DNA from: Kineosporia mesophila
GTDB lineage: Bacteria > Actinomycetota > Actinomycetes > Actinomycetales > Kineosporiaceae
Assembly (NCBI RefSeq): GCF_021129235.1
Contig: NZ_JAJOMA010000015.1
Span: 140,719-204,718, forward strand
Reading direction: 5' to 3'
DNA length: 64,000 bases
Shown: positions 1 to 7,433 of the stretch, one piece after another
How the letters are laid out: each line of letters begins with the position of its first letter
Position numbering within the stretch: the stretch's first letter is position 1
Notes under the pieces: model-generated
What the model was told of the DNA's origin: nothing
What the model saw: the letters and a program-made list of their open reading frames with translations, nothing else
Databases searched by the model: none
Position numbers and translations under genes: made by a program

Positions 1-1566
1 CTGGGGCAGCGCACCACCTACGCACAGTTCGGGGAGAAGGTCGCCCGGGCCGCGGAGGGTCTGCGCCGGCTCGGGGTGAAGGCCGGCGACCAGGTCGCGA
101 TCCTGCTGCCCACCTGCCCGCAGCACATGATCGCCTTCCACGCCGTGCTGCGCCTGGGCGCCACCGTGGTCGAGCACAACCCGCTCTACACCACCGGCGA
201 GCTGCGGGCCCCGTTCGCCGACCACGGCGCCCAGGTCGCGCTGGTCTGGGACAAGGCGATCGCCACGGTCGAACCGCTGCGGGCCGACCCGAACCTGGCG
301 CTGCGCACGATCGTCAGCGTCGACATGACCCTCGACCTGCCGCTGGCCAAGCGCCTGGCCCTGCGCCTGCCGATCGCCAAGGCCCGCAAGACCCGCGAGG
401 AGATGACCTCCCCGACCGCCACGGGCGTCCCCCTGTTCGCCGACCTCGCCACCGCACCGCCGCTGGCCGGTGACCACCCGCGTCCTGGCGCCGACGACGT
501 GGCCGTGCTGCTCTACACCTCGGGCACCAGTGGTACACCCAAGGGGGTGCCCCTGCGTCACCGCAACGTGATCGCCGACTGCGTGCAGGGCGTCTCCTGG
601 ATCCCCGAGCTGAAGCACGGCCACGAGGTGGTGCTCTCGTCACTGCCGATGTTCCACGCCTACGGCCTGACCATCGGGGTGCTGTGCGGCCTGCGTCTGG
701 GCGGTGAGCTGGTGCTGCTGCCCAAGCCCGACACCACGCTGCTGGTGGACGCGGTCAAGCGCCGCAGCCCCACCTTCGTGCCCGGCGTACCGCCGATCTA
801 CAGGCGCATCCTCGACGAGGCCAACCGCCGCGGCGTCCCGGTCAAGGGCATGAAGTACTCGCTGTCCGGCGCGATGACGCTGCCCGCCGAGCTGATCGAG
901 CGCTGGGAGGCCGCCACCGGCGGGTTCCTGGTCGAGGGCTACGGCCTGACCGAGACCGCCCCGTGCATCGTCGGCAACCCGATGAGCCGCAACCGGCGCC
1001 CCGGCTCCATCGGCGTGCCCTTCCCCGACGTGCAGGTGCGCATCGTCGACCCCGAGAAGCCCTCCGAAGAGGTACCTCTCGGCGAGCGCGGCGAGCTCGT
1101 GGTGAAGGGGCCGCAAGTGTTCAGCGGCTACCGCGACCGCCCCGAGGAGACCGCCCAGGTGCTCGACGAGGACGGCTGGTTCCGCACCGGCGACATCGTC
1201 ACCATGGCCCCCGACGGGTTCCTCACGGTCGTCGACCGGATCAAGGAAGTCGTCATCGTCGGCGGTTTCAACGTGTACCCCTCCGAGGTGGAGGAGGTGC
1301 TGCGCCGCCACCCGAGCGTCGAGGACGCCGCGGTCGTGGGCCTTCCCGGGGAGGACGGCGACGAGGTCGTGGCCGCCGTGGTGCCCGCCGACGGGCACAC
1401 CGTGGACAAGGACACGCTGGCCACGTTCCTGCGCGAGGAACTCACCCGCTACAAGGTGCCGCGTCGCTTCGTGCCCGTGGAGAAGCTCCCCGTCAACCAG
1501 ATGGGCAAGGTGCTGCGCCGCGAGGTCGCCGACCTGGTGCGGGAGATCGAGCAGCGGAAAGCCTGA
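1..1566 (+). CDS. Acyl-CoA synthetase (AMP-dependent ligase), 5' end missing
   Basis: Activates a carboxylic acid, most likely a fatty acid, to acyl-AMP and then acyl-CoA in the cytoplasm. The frame is open from base 1, so the first residues (about 20-40 compared with usual 540-560 aa ligases) lie outside the window; 521 codons remain. Visible motifs are the P-loop-like YTSGTSGTPKGV, the adenylate motif EGYGLTETAP, the hinge-preceding GWFRTGDI, and the C-terminal NQMGKVLRRE with the acyl-transfer lysine. The GTG at 76 is internal, because homologous sequence (TYAQFGEKVARAAEGLRRLG) precedes it. The family is clear; chain length of the substrate cannot be read from sequence. A hairpin follows 10 bases after the stop. 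Confidence 0.9.
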   Translation: MGQRTTYAQFGEKVARAAEGLRRLGVKAGDQVAILLPTCPQHMIAFHAVLRLGATVVEHNPLYTTGELRAPFADHGAQVALVWDKAIATVEPLRADPNLALRTIVSVDMTLDLPLAKRLALRLPIAKARKTREEMTSPTATGVPLFADLATAPPLAGDHPRPGADDVAVLLYTSGTSGTPKGVPLRHRNVIADCVQGVSWIPELKHGHEVVLSSLPMFHAYGLTIGVLCGLRLGGELVLLPKPDTTLLVDAVKRRSPTFVPGVPPIYRRILDEANRRGVPVKGMKYSLSGAMTLPAELIERWEAATGGFLVEGYGLTETAPCIVGNPMSRNRRPGSIGVPFPDVQVRIVDPEKPSEEVPLGERGELVVKGPQVFSGYRDRPEETAQVLDEDGWFRTGDIVTMAPDGFLTVVDRIKEVVIVGGFNVYPSEVEEVLRRHPSVEDAAVVGLPGEDGDEVVAAVVPADGHTVDKDTLATFLREELTRYKVPRRFVPVEKLPVNQMGKVLRREVADLVREIEQRKA

Positions 1567-1576
1567 AATTGAGGAC

Positions 1577-1606
1577 GCGGCCGGGCCCCTGAGGGTGCCC
1601 GGCCGC
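1577..1606 (+). terminator. GC hairpin after acyl-CoA synthetase
   Basis: Arms GCGGCCGGGC and GCCCGGCCGC form a perfect 10-bp stem around a 10-base loop just after the ligase stop codon. No T-run follows, as is usual for actinobacterial terminators. Confidence 0.6.
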
Positions 1607-1650
1607 CGGTCGGCCAGTGGTGGGGCTGGGGGGCCTGGCATGCTGAGGTG

Positions 1651-2520
1651 ATGACGACCCGGGCGCAGGAGCTCCAGGCGCGGCTGCCGCGGCAGGCGCT
1701 GCGGGCCGACGACTCCTGGTGGCCCAAGCCCGCGCCGAACCCGTTCCGGCACGTGGTCGGAGCCCGCACCCTGCCACCCGGTGAGTGGCTGAGGCCCCGG
1801 CCGTTCGACGCGCCGCTCATCGCCTGGCGGCAGGCCCTGCTCGACGAGCAGGGACCGGCGGCGTTCGACGCCCTGCCCGGCACCGAACCCGCGGGCGAGG
1901 TGCTGCTGGAACTGCTCGGCGCCAGGAACCGGCCCGGCCGGCACCCGCTGGACACCGCCGGGCGCCTGGTCGCCGAAGACCTCTGCCTCGTCGACATCTC
2001 CGGCGGTGAACCCCGGCTCGTGGGTGCCAGCCTGGCCATGCCCAACCGCTGGCTGCTGGCCGACAAGCTCGGGCAGCCGATGATCGGCATCCACGTGCCC
2101 GTTCCCGGCTACGCCGAACAGCTCTCGGCCGCCGTGGACAAGTTCCTCACCAGCCTGCGCGAGCACCGCATCATGACCCGCGCCAACTGGGCCATCACCG
2201 ACGACGACCGCCTGTTCCAGCCGGCCGCCGACTCCCGTGCCCGCCGCGCGGGCACCGTCACCACCGCCGACGAGGCCGCCGAACATCTGTACGTGCGCGT
2301 CGAGTACCAGACCCTGCGCCTGCTGCCCGGATGCGGCACCGTGCTGTTCACCATCCGCACCGCCCACGAGCCGCTGGCGGCGCTCGCCGACCGGGCCCGG
2401 GTGGCCGCCGGCCTGGCCTCGACCATCGAGGTCATGCCCCCGGCCGATCTCGACTACAAAGGTGTTCTGCCGTACCGAGACGCGGTACTGGCGCTGCTGA
2501 GGAGGTTTCGCGATGGCTGA
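1651..2520 (+). CDS. DUF3445 heme-dependent oxidative N-demethylase-like protein
   Basis: A 289-residue protein that I recognise as DUF3445 (heme-dependent oxidative N-demethylase family) from its overall pattern: an N-terminal FRHVVGARTL, a central LVDISGGEPRLVGASLAMPN, then RANWAITDDDRLFQP and VRVEYQTLRLLPGCGTVLFT. Known members are heme proteins related to the catalytic subunit of dimethylamine monooxygenase and oxidatively demethylate small amines. Here the gene is not next to the usual flavin/ferredoxin subunits, so the substrate is unknown. GTG at 1648 is an alternative start. Its end overlaps the next ATG by 8 bases, implying translational coupling with the DUF4288-like gene. Confidence 0.75.
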   Translation: MTTRAQELQARLPRQALRADDSWWPKPAPNPFRHVVGARTLPPGEWLRPRPFDAPLIAWRQALLDEQGPAAFDALPGTEPAGEVLLELLGARNRPGRHPLDTAGRLVAEDLCLVDISGGEPRLVGASLAMPNRWLLADKLGQPMIGIHVPVPGYAEQLSAAVDKFLTSLREHRIMTRANWAITDDDRLFQPAADSRARRAGTVTTADEAAEHLYVRVEYQTLRLLPGCGTVLFTIRTAHEPLAALADRARVAAGLASTIEVMPPADLDYKGVLPYRDAVLALLRRFRDG

Positions 2521-2818
2521 GCAGTGGTTCGGGGTGCGCTGCGTGTACCGGTTCGCCGACGTGGACACCTACGAGGAGCGTGTCACCCTCTGGCGGGCGG
2601 CCACGCCGGACGAGGCCATCGCGCTCGCGGAAGAGGAAGCCGCCGAGTACGGCGAGATCGTCGGCGCCGAATACCTCGGCCTGGCCCAGTGCTTCACCAT
2701 GTTCGACACGCCGGAGCACGGCTGTGAGGTCTTCTCACTGATGCGCACCAGCAAGCGGGAACCGGAGAAGTACCTCAAGCACTTCTTCGCCACCGGCAGC
2801 GAGCGTCAGGCCGGCTGA
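2513..2818 (+). CDS. DUF4288-like small protein
   Basis: A 101-residue soluble protein with no signal peptide or membrane segment. The pattern WFGVRCVYRFADVDTYEERV followed by DEAIALAEEEAAEY resembles DUF4288, a family of unknown function. It starts inside the end of the DUF3445 gene (ATG 2513, overlap 8 bases), so the two are probably co-translated and may act together. A GAGG sits just upstream of the ATG. Its last 13 bases overlap the 3' end of the convergent amidohydrolase. Confidence 0.65.
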   Translation: MAEQWFGVRCVYRFADVDTYEERVTLWRAATPDEAIALAEEEAAEYGEIVGAEYLGLAQCFTMFDTPEHGCEVFSLMRTSKREPEKYLKHFFATGSERQAG

Positions 2819-3792
2819 GCGAGGCCGAACAGGGCGCGGGCATTACCGGCGGTGAAGCGCTCGCGGTCGGCGTCGGTGGGGAACGCGGTGAGGAACTGCT
2901 CGATGTCGGCCGGGGTGGGCCGCTGGAACGGGTAGTCGGTGGAGAACAGCAGCCGGTCGGGCGTGGTGACCTCCAGGGCGTGGCGCAGCAGGGCCGGGTT
3001 CAGCATCCCGGAGCTGGTGATGTGGACGTTGGAGCGGAGGTAGTCCGACACCTTCCGCTCCAGGCCCGCGACGCGGGAGAGGCCGTCGGCCCGGTCGGTC
3101 CAGAACAGCAGCAGTTCACCCCAGTGGCCCAGCACGAGCTGGAGCTCGGGGTGGCGGTCGAAGGTGCCGCGGGCGATCAGGCGCAGGGCGGCCAGCGCGG
3201 CCTCCAGATGCCAGCCCCAGCCGAAGGTGGCCAGGGCCAGTTCGGTCATCGGGTCGAAACCGCTGTAGGCGGCCTCGCGGACCGGGCCCGAGGGGATCTG
3301 CGGGTGGATGAAGACCGGCTGGTGCAGCGCCGCGGCCGCGGCGAACAGGTCGTCGTAGCGCGGGTCGTCCAGGGGCGTCTCGCCGGTTCGCCCGTAGACC
3401 ATCGTTCCCACGAACCCGAGCCCGGCAGCGCGTTCGAGCTCGGCGACGGCGGCCTGCGGGTCGGCCATCGGCAGCGTGGAGAACGCCCGCAGCCGGGAGG
3501 GGTGCCGGCCGACCGCCTCGGCGGCGAGGTCGTTGGCCCGCCGGGCCAGCGAGCGGGCCGGCGAAGGGTCCAGCGGCTGCGTACCGGGCGGGGCCAGGGA
3601 GAGGATCTGCAGGTCGACGCCCTGGGCGTCCATCGCGGCGATGCGCGCGTCGCCGATGTCGTCGAGGCGCTCGAGGTTGTCGCCCATCTCGTCGAACACG
3701 ATGCTCGCGTCACCCCGGTCGCCGGGCAGGGCTTTCACCGCTGCGGTCAGCTCGGGCAGGTTCCAGTGCTCTTCGATCGCGATCAGGGCCAC
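2806..3792 (-). CDS. Amidohydrolase 2 family protein (ACMSD / resorcylate decarboxylase-like)
   Basis: A 328-residue metal-dependent TIM-barrel enzyme. Family marks are the N-terminal AIEEHW (in place of D-x-H), the central QPVFIHPQIP, LVLGHWGELLLFW and the C-terminal LLFSTDYPFQRP with the catalytic Asp. This family contains decarboxylases of aromatic and amino-muconic acids and lactonase-type hydrolases. I chose the GTG at 3792 because GAGGAG lies about 8 bases before it and family homology begins there; longer in-frame extensions run through the operator region. It is transcribed divergently from a TetR gene, which probably represses it. Confidence 0.8.
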   Translation of the reverse strand: MALIAIEEHWNLPELTAAVKALPGDRGDASIVFDEMGDNLERLDDIGDARIAAMDAQGVDLQILSLAPPGTQPLDPSPARSLARRANDLAAEAVGRHPSRLRAFSTLPMADPQAAVAELERAAGLGFVGTMVYGRTGETPLDDPRYDDLFAAAAALHQPVFIHPQIPSGPVREAAYSGFDPMTELALATFGWGWHLEAALAALRLIARGTFDRHPELQLVLGHWGELLLFWTDRADGLSRVAGLERKVSDYLRSNVHITSSGMLNPALLRHALEVTTPDRLLFSTDYPFQRPTPADIEQFLTAFPTDADRERFTAGNARALFGLAQPA

Positions 3793-3810
3793 GTCAGGTC
3801 TCCTCGGGAG

Positions 3811-3866
3811 TTCGCTCAACCTCTGTTGAGTGAAGAGGCTACACCTCTCGCTCAACACCGGTAGAG
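3811..3866. promoter_or_regulatory. Two TetR operator-like inverted repeats
   Basis: Two copies of CTCAAC-N4-GTtGAG lie in the 81-base gap between the divergent amidohydrolase and TetR genes: CTCAAC ctct GTTGAG at 3815-3830 (with outer TTC...GAA flanks from 3811) and CTCAAC accg GTAGAG at 3851-3866. The second lies 7 bases before the TetR start. This is the expected layout for autoregulation plus control of the amidohydrolase. Binding is inferred, not shown. Confidence 0.7.
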
Positions 3867-3873
3867 TGAATTC

Positions 3874-4422
3874 ATGGCCGGGACCTCTCGCGACGCGAAA
3901 CGCGCGCTCACCGCACAGCGCATCCTCGAGGCCGCCCGGCAGGAGTTCGCGGCCCAGGGGTTCGAGGGCGCCACGATCCGGGGGATCGCCCGCGTGGCCG
4001 GGGTGGACCCGTCGCTGGTGATGCAGCACTACGGCTCGAAGGCCGCGCTGTTCCACTCGGCCGTGCAGCTACCGGTCGACGACGACAAGGTCGCCTCTGA
4101 GCACCTTCTGGAAGTGCTCACCGTGCGGCTGGGCGAACTGCCGCCGGAGACCAGGGCTCTCGTGCGATCCATGCTCACCGTGCCCGAAGCGACCGAGTCC
4201 ATGCGGGCTTACCTCGACGAGCGCGTCGACAACCTGACCCGGTCGCTGGACGGGGACGACGCGCAGCTGCGGGCCCTGCTCACCGTCAGCGGCATCCTCG
4301 GCCTGACGATCACCCAGCACTTCCTGAAGCTGAACGCCTTCGACGGGGTCTCGCAGGAGGCGCTGCTGCGGGCCGCCCGCGGCTGGATCGCATCGCTGGC
4401 GGGCGATGAGCCAGTAACCTGA
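3874..4422 (+). CDS. TetR/AcrR family regulator
   Basis: A 182-residue repressor. The N-terminal helix-turn-helix (about residues 10-56) reads TAQRILEAARQEFAAQGFEG, ATIRGIARVAGVDPSLVMQH and YGSKAALFHSAV, all typical of TetR. The C-terminal ligand domain has the TetR_C (PF17920-like) pattern MRAYLDERVDNLTR. ATG 3874 follows directly on the second operator repeat with no clear Shine-Dalgarno, so the transcript may be leaderless. The divergent amidohydrolase is its likely target. Confidence 0.88.
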   Translation: MAGTSRDAKRALTAQRILEAARQEFAAQGFEGATIRGIARVAGVDPSLVMQHYGSKAALFHSAVQLPVDDDKVASEHLLEVLTVRLGELPPETRALVRSMLTVPEATESMRAYLDERVDNLTRSLDGDDAQLRALLTVSGILGLTITQHFLKLNAFDGVSQEALLRAARGWIASLAGDEPVT

Positions 4423-4464
4423 TCACAGGCCGGAAGGAACGGCACCGGGCATCAGGATGGGGAT

Positions 4465-5181
4465 ATGACCACACAGGCATTCTCGCCGGGCAGTCAGATG
4501 CTGATCGTCGAGGAGCTGATGCTTCTCCTGCTCGACGACGAGAAGGGCTCGGTGGCCGGCAGCCCGTCGCTGCAGTTCCTGCTGGGCGGTGGGCTGCTGG
4601 TGGAGCTGGCCCTGCTCGAGCGGGTCGGGCAGTCGGAGAAGAAGTCGCTGCTGACCGGCCGTAAGTTGCTGGCCACGGGCACCGGGCCGCTGCCCGACCC
4701 GCTGCTGCAGGCGGCCTACGACACGATCGCCGAGAAGCCGCGCGGCGCCCAGCAGGCCCTGACGAAGATCGGCAAGGGCCTGCAGAAGACCGTGCCGGAG
4801 CGCCTGGTCGAGCGCGGCATCCTCCGCGAGGAGAAGAAGAAGATGCTCGGGGTCATCCCGCACATCGTGCACCCGGCCGAGAACACCTCGTACGAGACGC
4901 AGTTGCGGCGCAAGATCCGTCCCGTGCTGGCCGACGGGGCCACGCCCGACCAGCGCACCGCGTCGCTCATCGCCCTGCTCTCGGCCGGCAACGCGCTGAA
5001 GACCTCGCTGCGCGACATGGAACCGCCGCTGAAGTGGTCGTCCGACATCCGCCGGCGGGGTAAGGAGATCCAGGAGGGCGACTGGGGTGCCACGGTGGTC
5101 AGTGACGCCGTGAAGGCTGCGGCCGCCGCGATCACCGCGGCGACGGTCGCCGCCACGACGGCCGCCACCACCTCCGGCTGA
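4465..5181 (+). CDS. GPP34 family phosphoprotein (GOLPH3-like)
   Basis: A 238-residue protein with the GPP34 pattern: LIVEELMLLLLDDEKGSV at the N-terminus, FLLGGGLLVELALLERV, then RLVERGILREEKKKMLG and a C-terminal helical part rich in Ala. In eukaryotes GOLPH3/Vps74 binds phosphatidylinositol 4-phosphate on Golgi membranes. Actinobacteria carry many homologs of unknown role, presumably membrane-surface lipid binding. The last 25 residues are an Ala/Thr-rich tail (AAAAAITAATVAATTAAT), which is low complexity. It stands alone between a TetR and a VOC gene. Confidence 0.85.
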   Translation: MTTQAFSPGSQMLIVEELMLLLLDDEKGSVAGSPSLQFLLGGGLLVELALLERVGQSEKKSLLTGRKLLATGTGPLPDPLLQAAYDTIAEKPRGAQQALTKIGKGLQKTVPERLVERGILREEKKKMLGVIPHIVHPAENTSYETQLRRKIRPVLADGATPDQRTASLIALLSAGNALKTSLRDMEPPLKWSSDIRRRGKEIQEGDWGATVVSDAVKAAAAAITAATVAATTAATTSG

Positions 5182-5225
5182 GAAACCTCGTGGCCGCCCC
5201 TGCCGGTACCTGGTAGGCAGGGTTC

Positions 5226-5609
5226 ATGACCTCACGGATCCGTCACCTCACGTTCGACTGCGCCGACGCCTGGGCCCTGGGCGGCTTCTGGAAAGACGTA
5301 CTCGGGTACACCGATCATCCGGAGAACGAGCCCGGTGACGAGGAGTACCTGATCATTCCGGGCGACGGTGGGCCGGGCCTGCTGTTCATCCCGGTGCCCG
5401 AGGGCAAGTCCGCCAAGAACCGCATCCACTTCGACGTGGTCCCGCAGACCGGTACCCGAGACGAGGAGGTCGAGCGTCTCCTGGGCGTGGGCGCCACCCA
5501 GGTCAGCGATCACCGTCGGCCCGACGGCACGGGCTGGGTGGTGCTGGCCGACCCGGAAGGCAACGAGTTCTGCGTGGAACGCAGCCGTGCCGAGCGAAGC
5601 GCCGTGTAG
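5226..5609 (+). CDS. VOC family protein (glyoxalase-like)
   Basis: A 127-residue single-copy vicinal-oxygen-chelate domain of the Glyoxalase_6 type: an N-terminal IRHLTFDCADAWALGGFWKD, the central NRIHFDVVP and a C-terminal GWVVLADPEGNEFCVERS. The terminal Glu in NEFCVE is the usual metal ligand position. Such proteins act as dioxygenases, isomerases or drug-binding proteins; the substrate is not predictable. It is convergent with the DUF4173 gene and followed by a long hairpin. Confidence 0.8.
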   Translation: MTSRIRHLTFDCADAWALGGFWKDVLGYTDHPENEPGDEEYLIIPGDGGPGLLFIPVPEGKSAKNRIHFDVVPQTGTRDEEVERLLGVGATQVSDHRRPDGTGWVVLADPEGNEFCVERSRAERSAV

Positions 5610-5753
5610 TCAACGGCCGCATCATGCACATCGGCCGGGGGCCCCGCCGGTGCGCGAGCAGGCCGCGGGCCGGGCCCTTTTCGTGGCCCCGTCGATCTTC
5701 CGAGGGCCGGCCATCGGCATCACCACCCATGGTGCGCCGTTCGCAGGGGTGCC

Positions 5754-5804
5754 CGATCGTTGTGTACACCTGGTACCGGATGTACCAGGTGTACACAACG
5801 ATCG
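5754..5804. terminator. 23-bp perfect hairpin between convergent genes
   Basis: Left arm 5754-5776 and right arm 5782-5804 are perfect reverse complements with a 5-base loop (CGGAT). The arm runs from CGATCGTTGTG through TACACCTGGTAC. It lies between the VOC gene (+) and the DUF4173 gene (-), so a two-way terminator is the plainest reading. No T-tract flanks it on either side. The remaining gap (5610-5885) shows no coding signal. Confidence 0.55.
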
Positions 5805-5885
5805 CGAGCCGCTCCGGGTATCGGCCGGGGCGGGACGTTCGCTGGTCACTGCACTGGTCAATGGCTCGCTTCGTCAGCCGCTTCG

Positions 5886-7322
5886 TCAGTCGCGGAGACA
5901 CTGCGCGGGCCAGTCGGACCGGTTGTCGGCCCGTGAACGGCTGAGATTCCAGGAGTACCAGGGGTGATCGTCTGGTAGCCGGGGCAGTGCACAGGGGCGG
6001 ACGTCGTCGGGCAGCTTCGACAGGGCGGGGGTCGCGTCGGGCGACAGACGCGACAGATAGAAGACGTCGATGTCACCAGTGCGTTCGTAGCGGCGCACGT
6101 CGGCGGCGGCGACCACGGCATCGGGACCGGCCAGCGCCACGACCAGGAGACCGACGCCGGCCGAGCCCGCGGTCAGGCGGGGGAGCAGGTCGGTGCGGCG
6201 GACCAGCCAGGTGCCGCCGACCAGGACCAGTACCCCGACCACCCACAGCTCAAACGCGCCCGCGTTGAAACGGGTCACGGTCCAGCCGAACTCGCTCATG
6301 TACAGCCACAGGCGGCGCAGGGCGGAGATGGCCAGCAGCAGGGTCAGGGCCAGCAGGGGCCCGCCGCCCGCCGCGAGCAGCCGGCGGTGACGGGGCGCGG
6401 CCAAGCGCCCGGCCCAGCCGATGAGCAGCAGCACGAGCACCGTCACCACGATCAGCTGGCCGAACCCCTCACGGGCCCGTTCGGCGTGCGTGCTGGTCGG
6501 CGCCGCCGGCCCGGCGCCGAACAGGCGGGTGGCGTCGACGGCGAGGAAGGCCGCGATGGTGACCGCGACCAGCACCAGCGGCACCAGCCACTCGGCCGGG
6601 TGCCGGTCGCCCGGGCGGTCGGGAGAGCGGCGCGGCGCTGACGAGTCGGCGAAACCCAGACCGAGCACGAAGAGCGTCACGACACCGAACGTGATGATCC
6701 GGGCCGCGATCACGTCGGAACGGGGCACGTCGACCACGAACCAGCCCCCGACGTCCGACAGCACCTGCGCGAAGCCGGCATCGGCGCTGGCCAGCAGCGC
6801 GCCCACGATCACCGCGCAGACCAGGCCAGTGGCCACCCCACTGAACACCGAGGCCGGGGCCCGGAACGGCAGGTGCCGGGGCCGGTGCCGCAGCCCGGTC
6901 GCCGCAGCCCACGGAACGGCCCGCAACGTCGCCTCGCCGAACAGGAAACCCGTCGCCAGCAGCGTCTTCCAGGTCCGGGTGCCGAGCGACACGGTGGTGG
7001 CGAGCGTGGCCGAGGCGAGGATGCAGCCCACCACCAGCCACTCGCTCGCCCGCAGCACCGCCACCGTGCTGAGCAGCAGGGCGATCACGGTCAGGACGAC
7101 GCCGGACCGGGGGTGTCCCTCGGCGCGTGATCGCCGGGACAGCAGCACGGTGGCCGCGATCAGGGAGGTGGTCACCGGCACGTTGATCCCGAACGCGGTG
7201 TCCGTCAGCAGAAAAGCGGCCGACCCGGCGCAGAGCAGCGCTCCCACCAGCAGTCTCAGCCGTGGTGGCGGCGGATCGGGCCAGTCCGGCGTGGACAGAC
7301 CGAGGCCCGGGGTGTCGTTCAT
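5886..7322 (-). CDS. DUF4173 multi-pass membrane protein
   Basis: A 478-residue integral membrane protein with about 10-12 hydrophobic segments, matching the DUF4153/DUF4173 pattern. Marks are RLLVGALLCAGSAAFLL near the N-terminus, PFRAPASVFSGVATGL mid-protein, LWLYMSEFGWTVTRFNAGAF late in the membrane part, then a soluble tail containing DIDVFYLSRLSPDATPALSK. Function is unknown. I start at ATG 7322 (MNDTPGLG), because sequence upstream is not conserved-looking and leads into a palindromic repeat. It lies downstream of the histidine kinase on the same strand, about 100 bases away, and may be its last operon member. Confidence 0.75.
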   Translation of the reverse strand: MNDTPGLGLSTPDWPDPPPPRLRLLVGALLCAGSAAFLLTDTAFGINVPVTTSLIAATVLLSRRSRAEGHPRSGVVLTVIALLLSTVAVLRASEWLVVGCILASATLATTVSLGTRTWKTLLATGFLFGEATLRAVPWAAATGLRHRPRHLPFRAPASVFSGVATGLVCAVIVGALLASADAGFAQVLSDVGGWFVVDVPRSDVIAARIITFGVVTLFVLGLGFADSSAPRRSPDRPGDRHPAEWLVPLVLVAVTIAAFLAVDATRLFGAGPAAPTSTHAERAREGFGQLIVVTVLVLLLIGWAGRLAAPRHRRLLAAGGGPLLALTLLLAISALRRLWLYMSEFGWTVTRFNAGAFELWVVGVLVLVGGTWLVRRTDLLPRLTAGSAGVGLLVVALAGPDAVVAAADVRRYERTGDIDVFYLSRLSPDATPALSKLPDDVRPCALPRLPDDHPWYSWNLSRSRADNRSDWPAQCLRD

Positions 7323-7396
7323 GCCGCCGACGGTAGGAGTGACCCGGGGAGCATCCTGTGGCCACGTTGTGGAGATTCCGTGAAGAACCATTTCTC

Positions 7397-7433
7397 CGTG
7401 ATCATGCAAAACCTCCCCGGAGTTCTAGAACTC
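7397..7433. repeat. Half copy of dispersed palindrome family plus GAGTTCTAGAACTC
   Basis: The left arm CGTGATCATGCAAAACCTCC (7397 on) is present without its mirror arm. It runs into the perfect 14-bp palindrome GAGTTCTAGAACTC (7420-7433). The same arm followed by the same inner palindrome recurs in the full copy at 23676-23758, so this is a truncated member. Confidence 0.7.

Noticed and set aside
640..2568. A 642-codon open frame on the minus strand antisense to the acyl-CoA ligase and DUF3445 genes
   Set aside because: It is a GC-rich shadow frame: composition is His/Gly/Gln/Arg-rich with no domain, and the plus-strand genes are unmistakable.
5754..5804. Hairpin as an insertion-sequence end
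   Set aside because: No transposase or target-site duplication was found around it.
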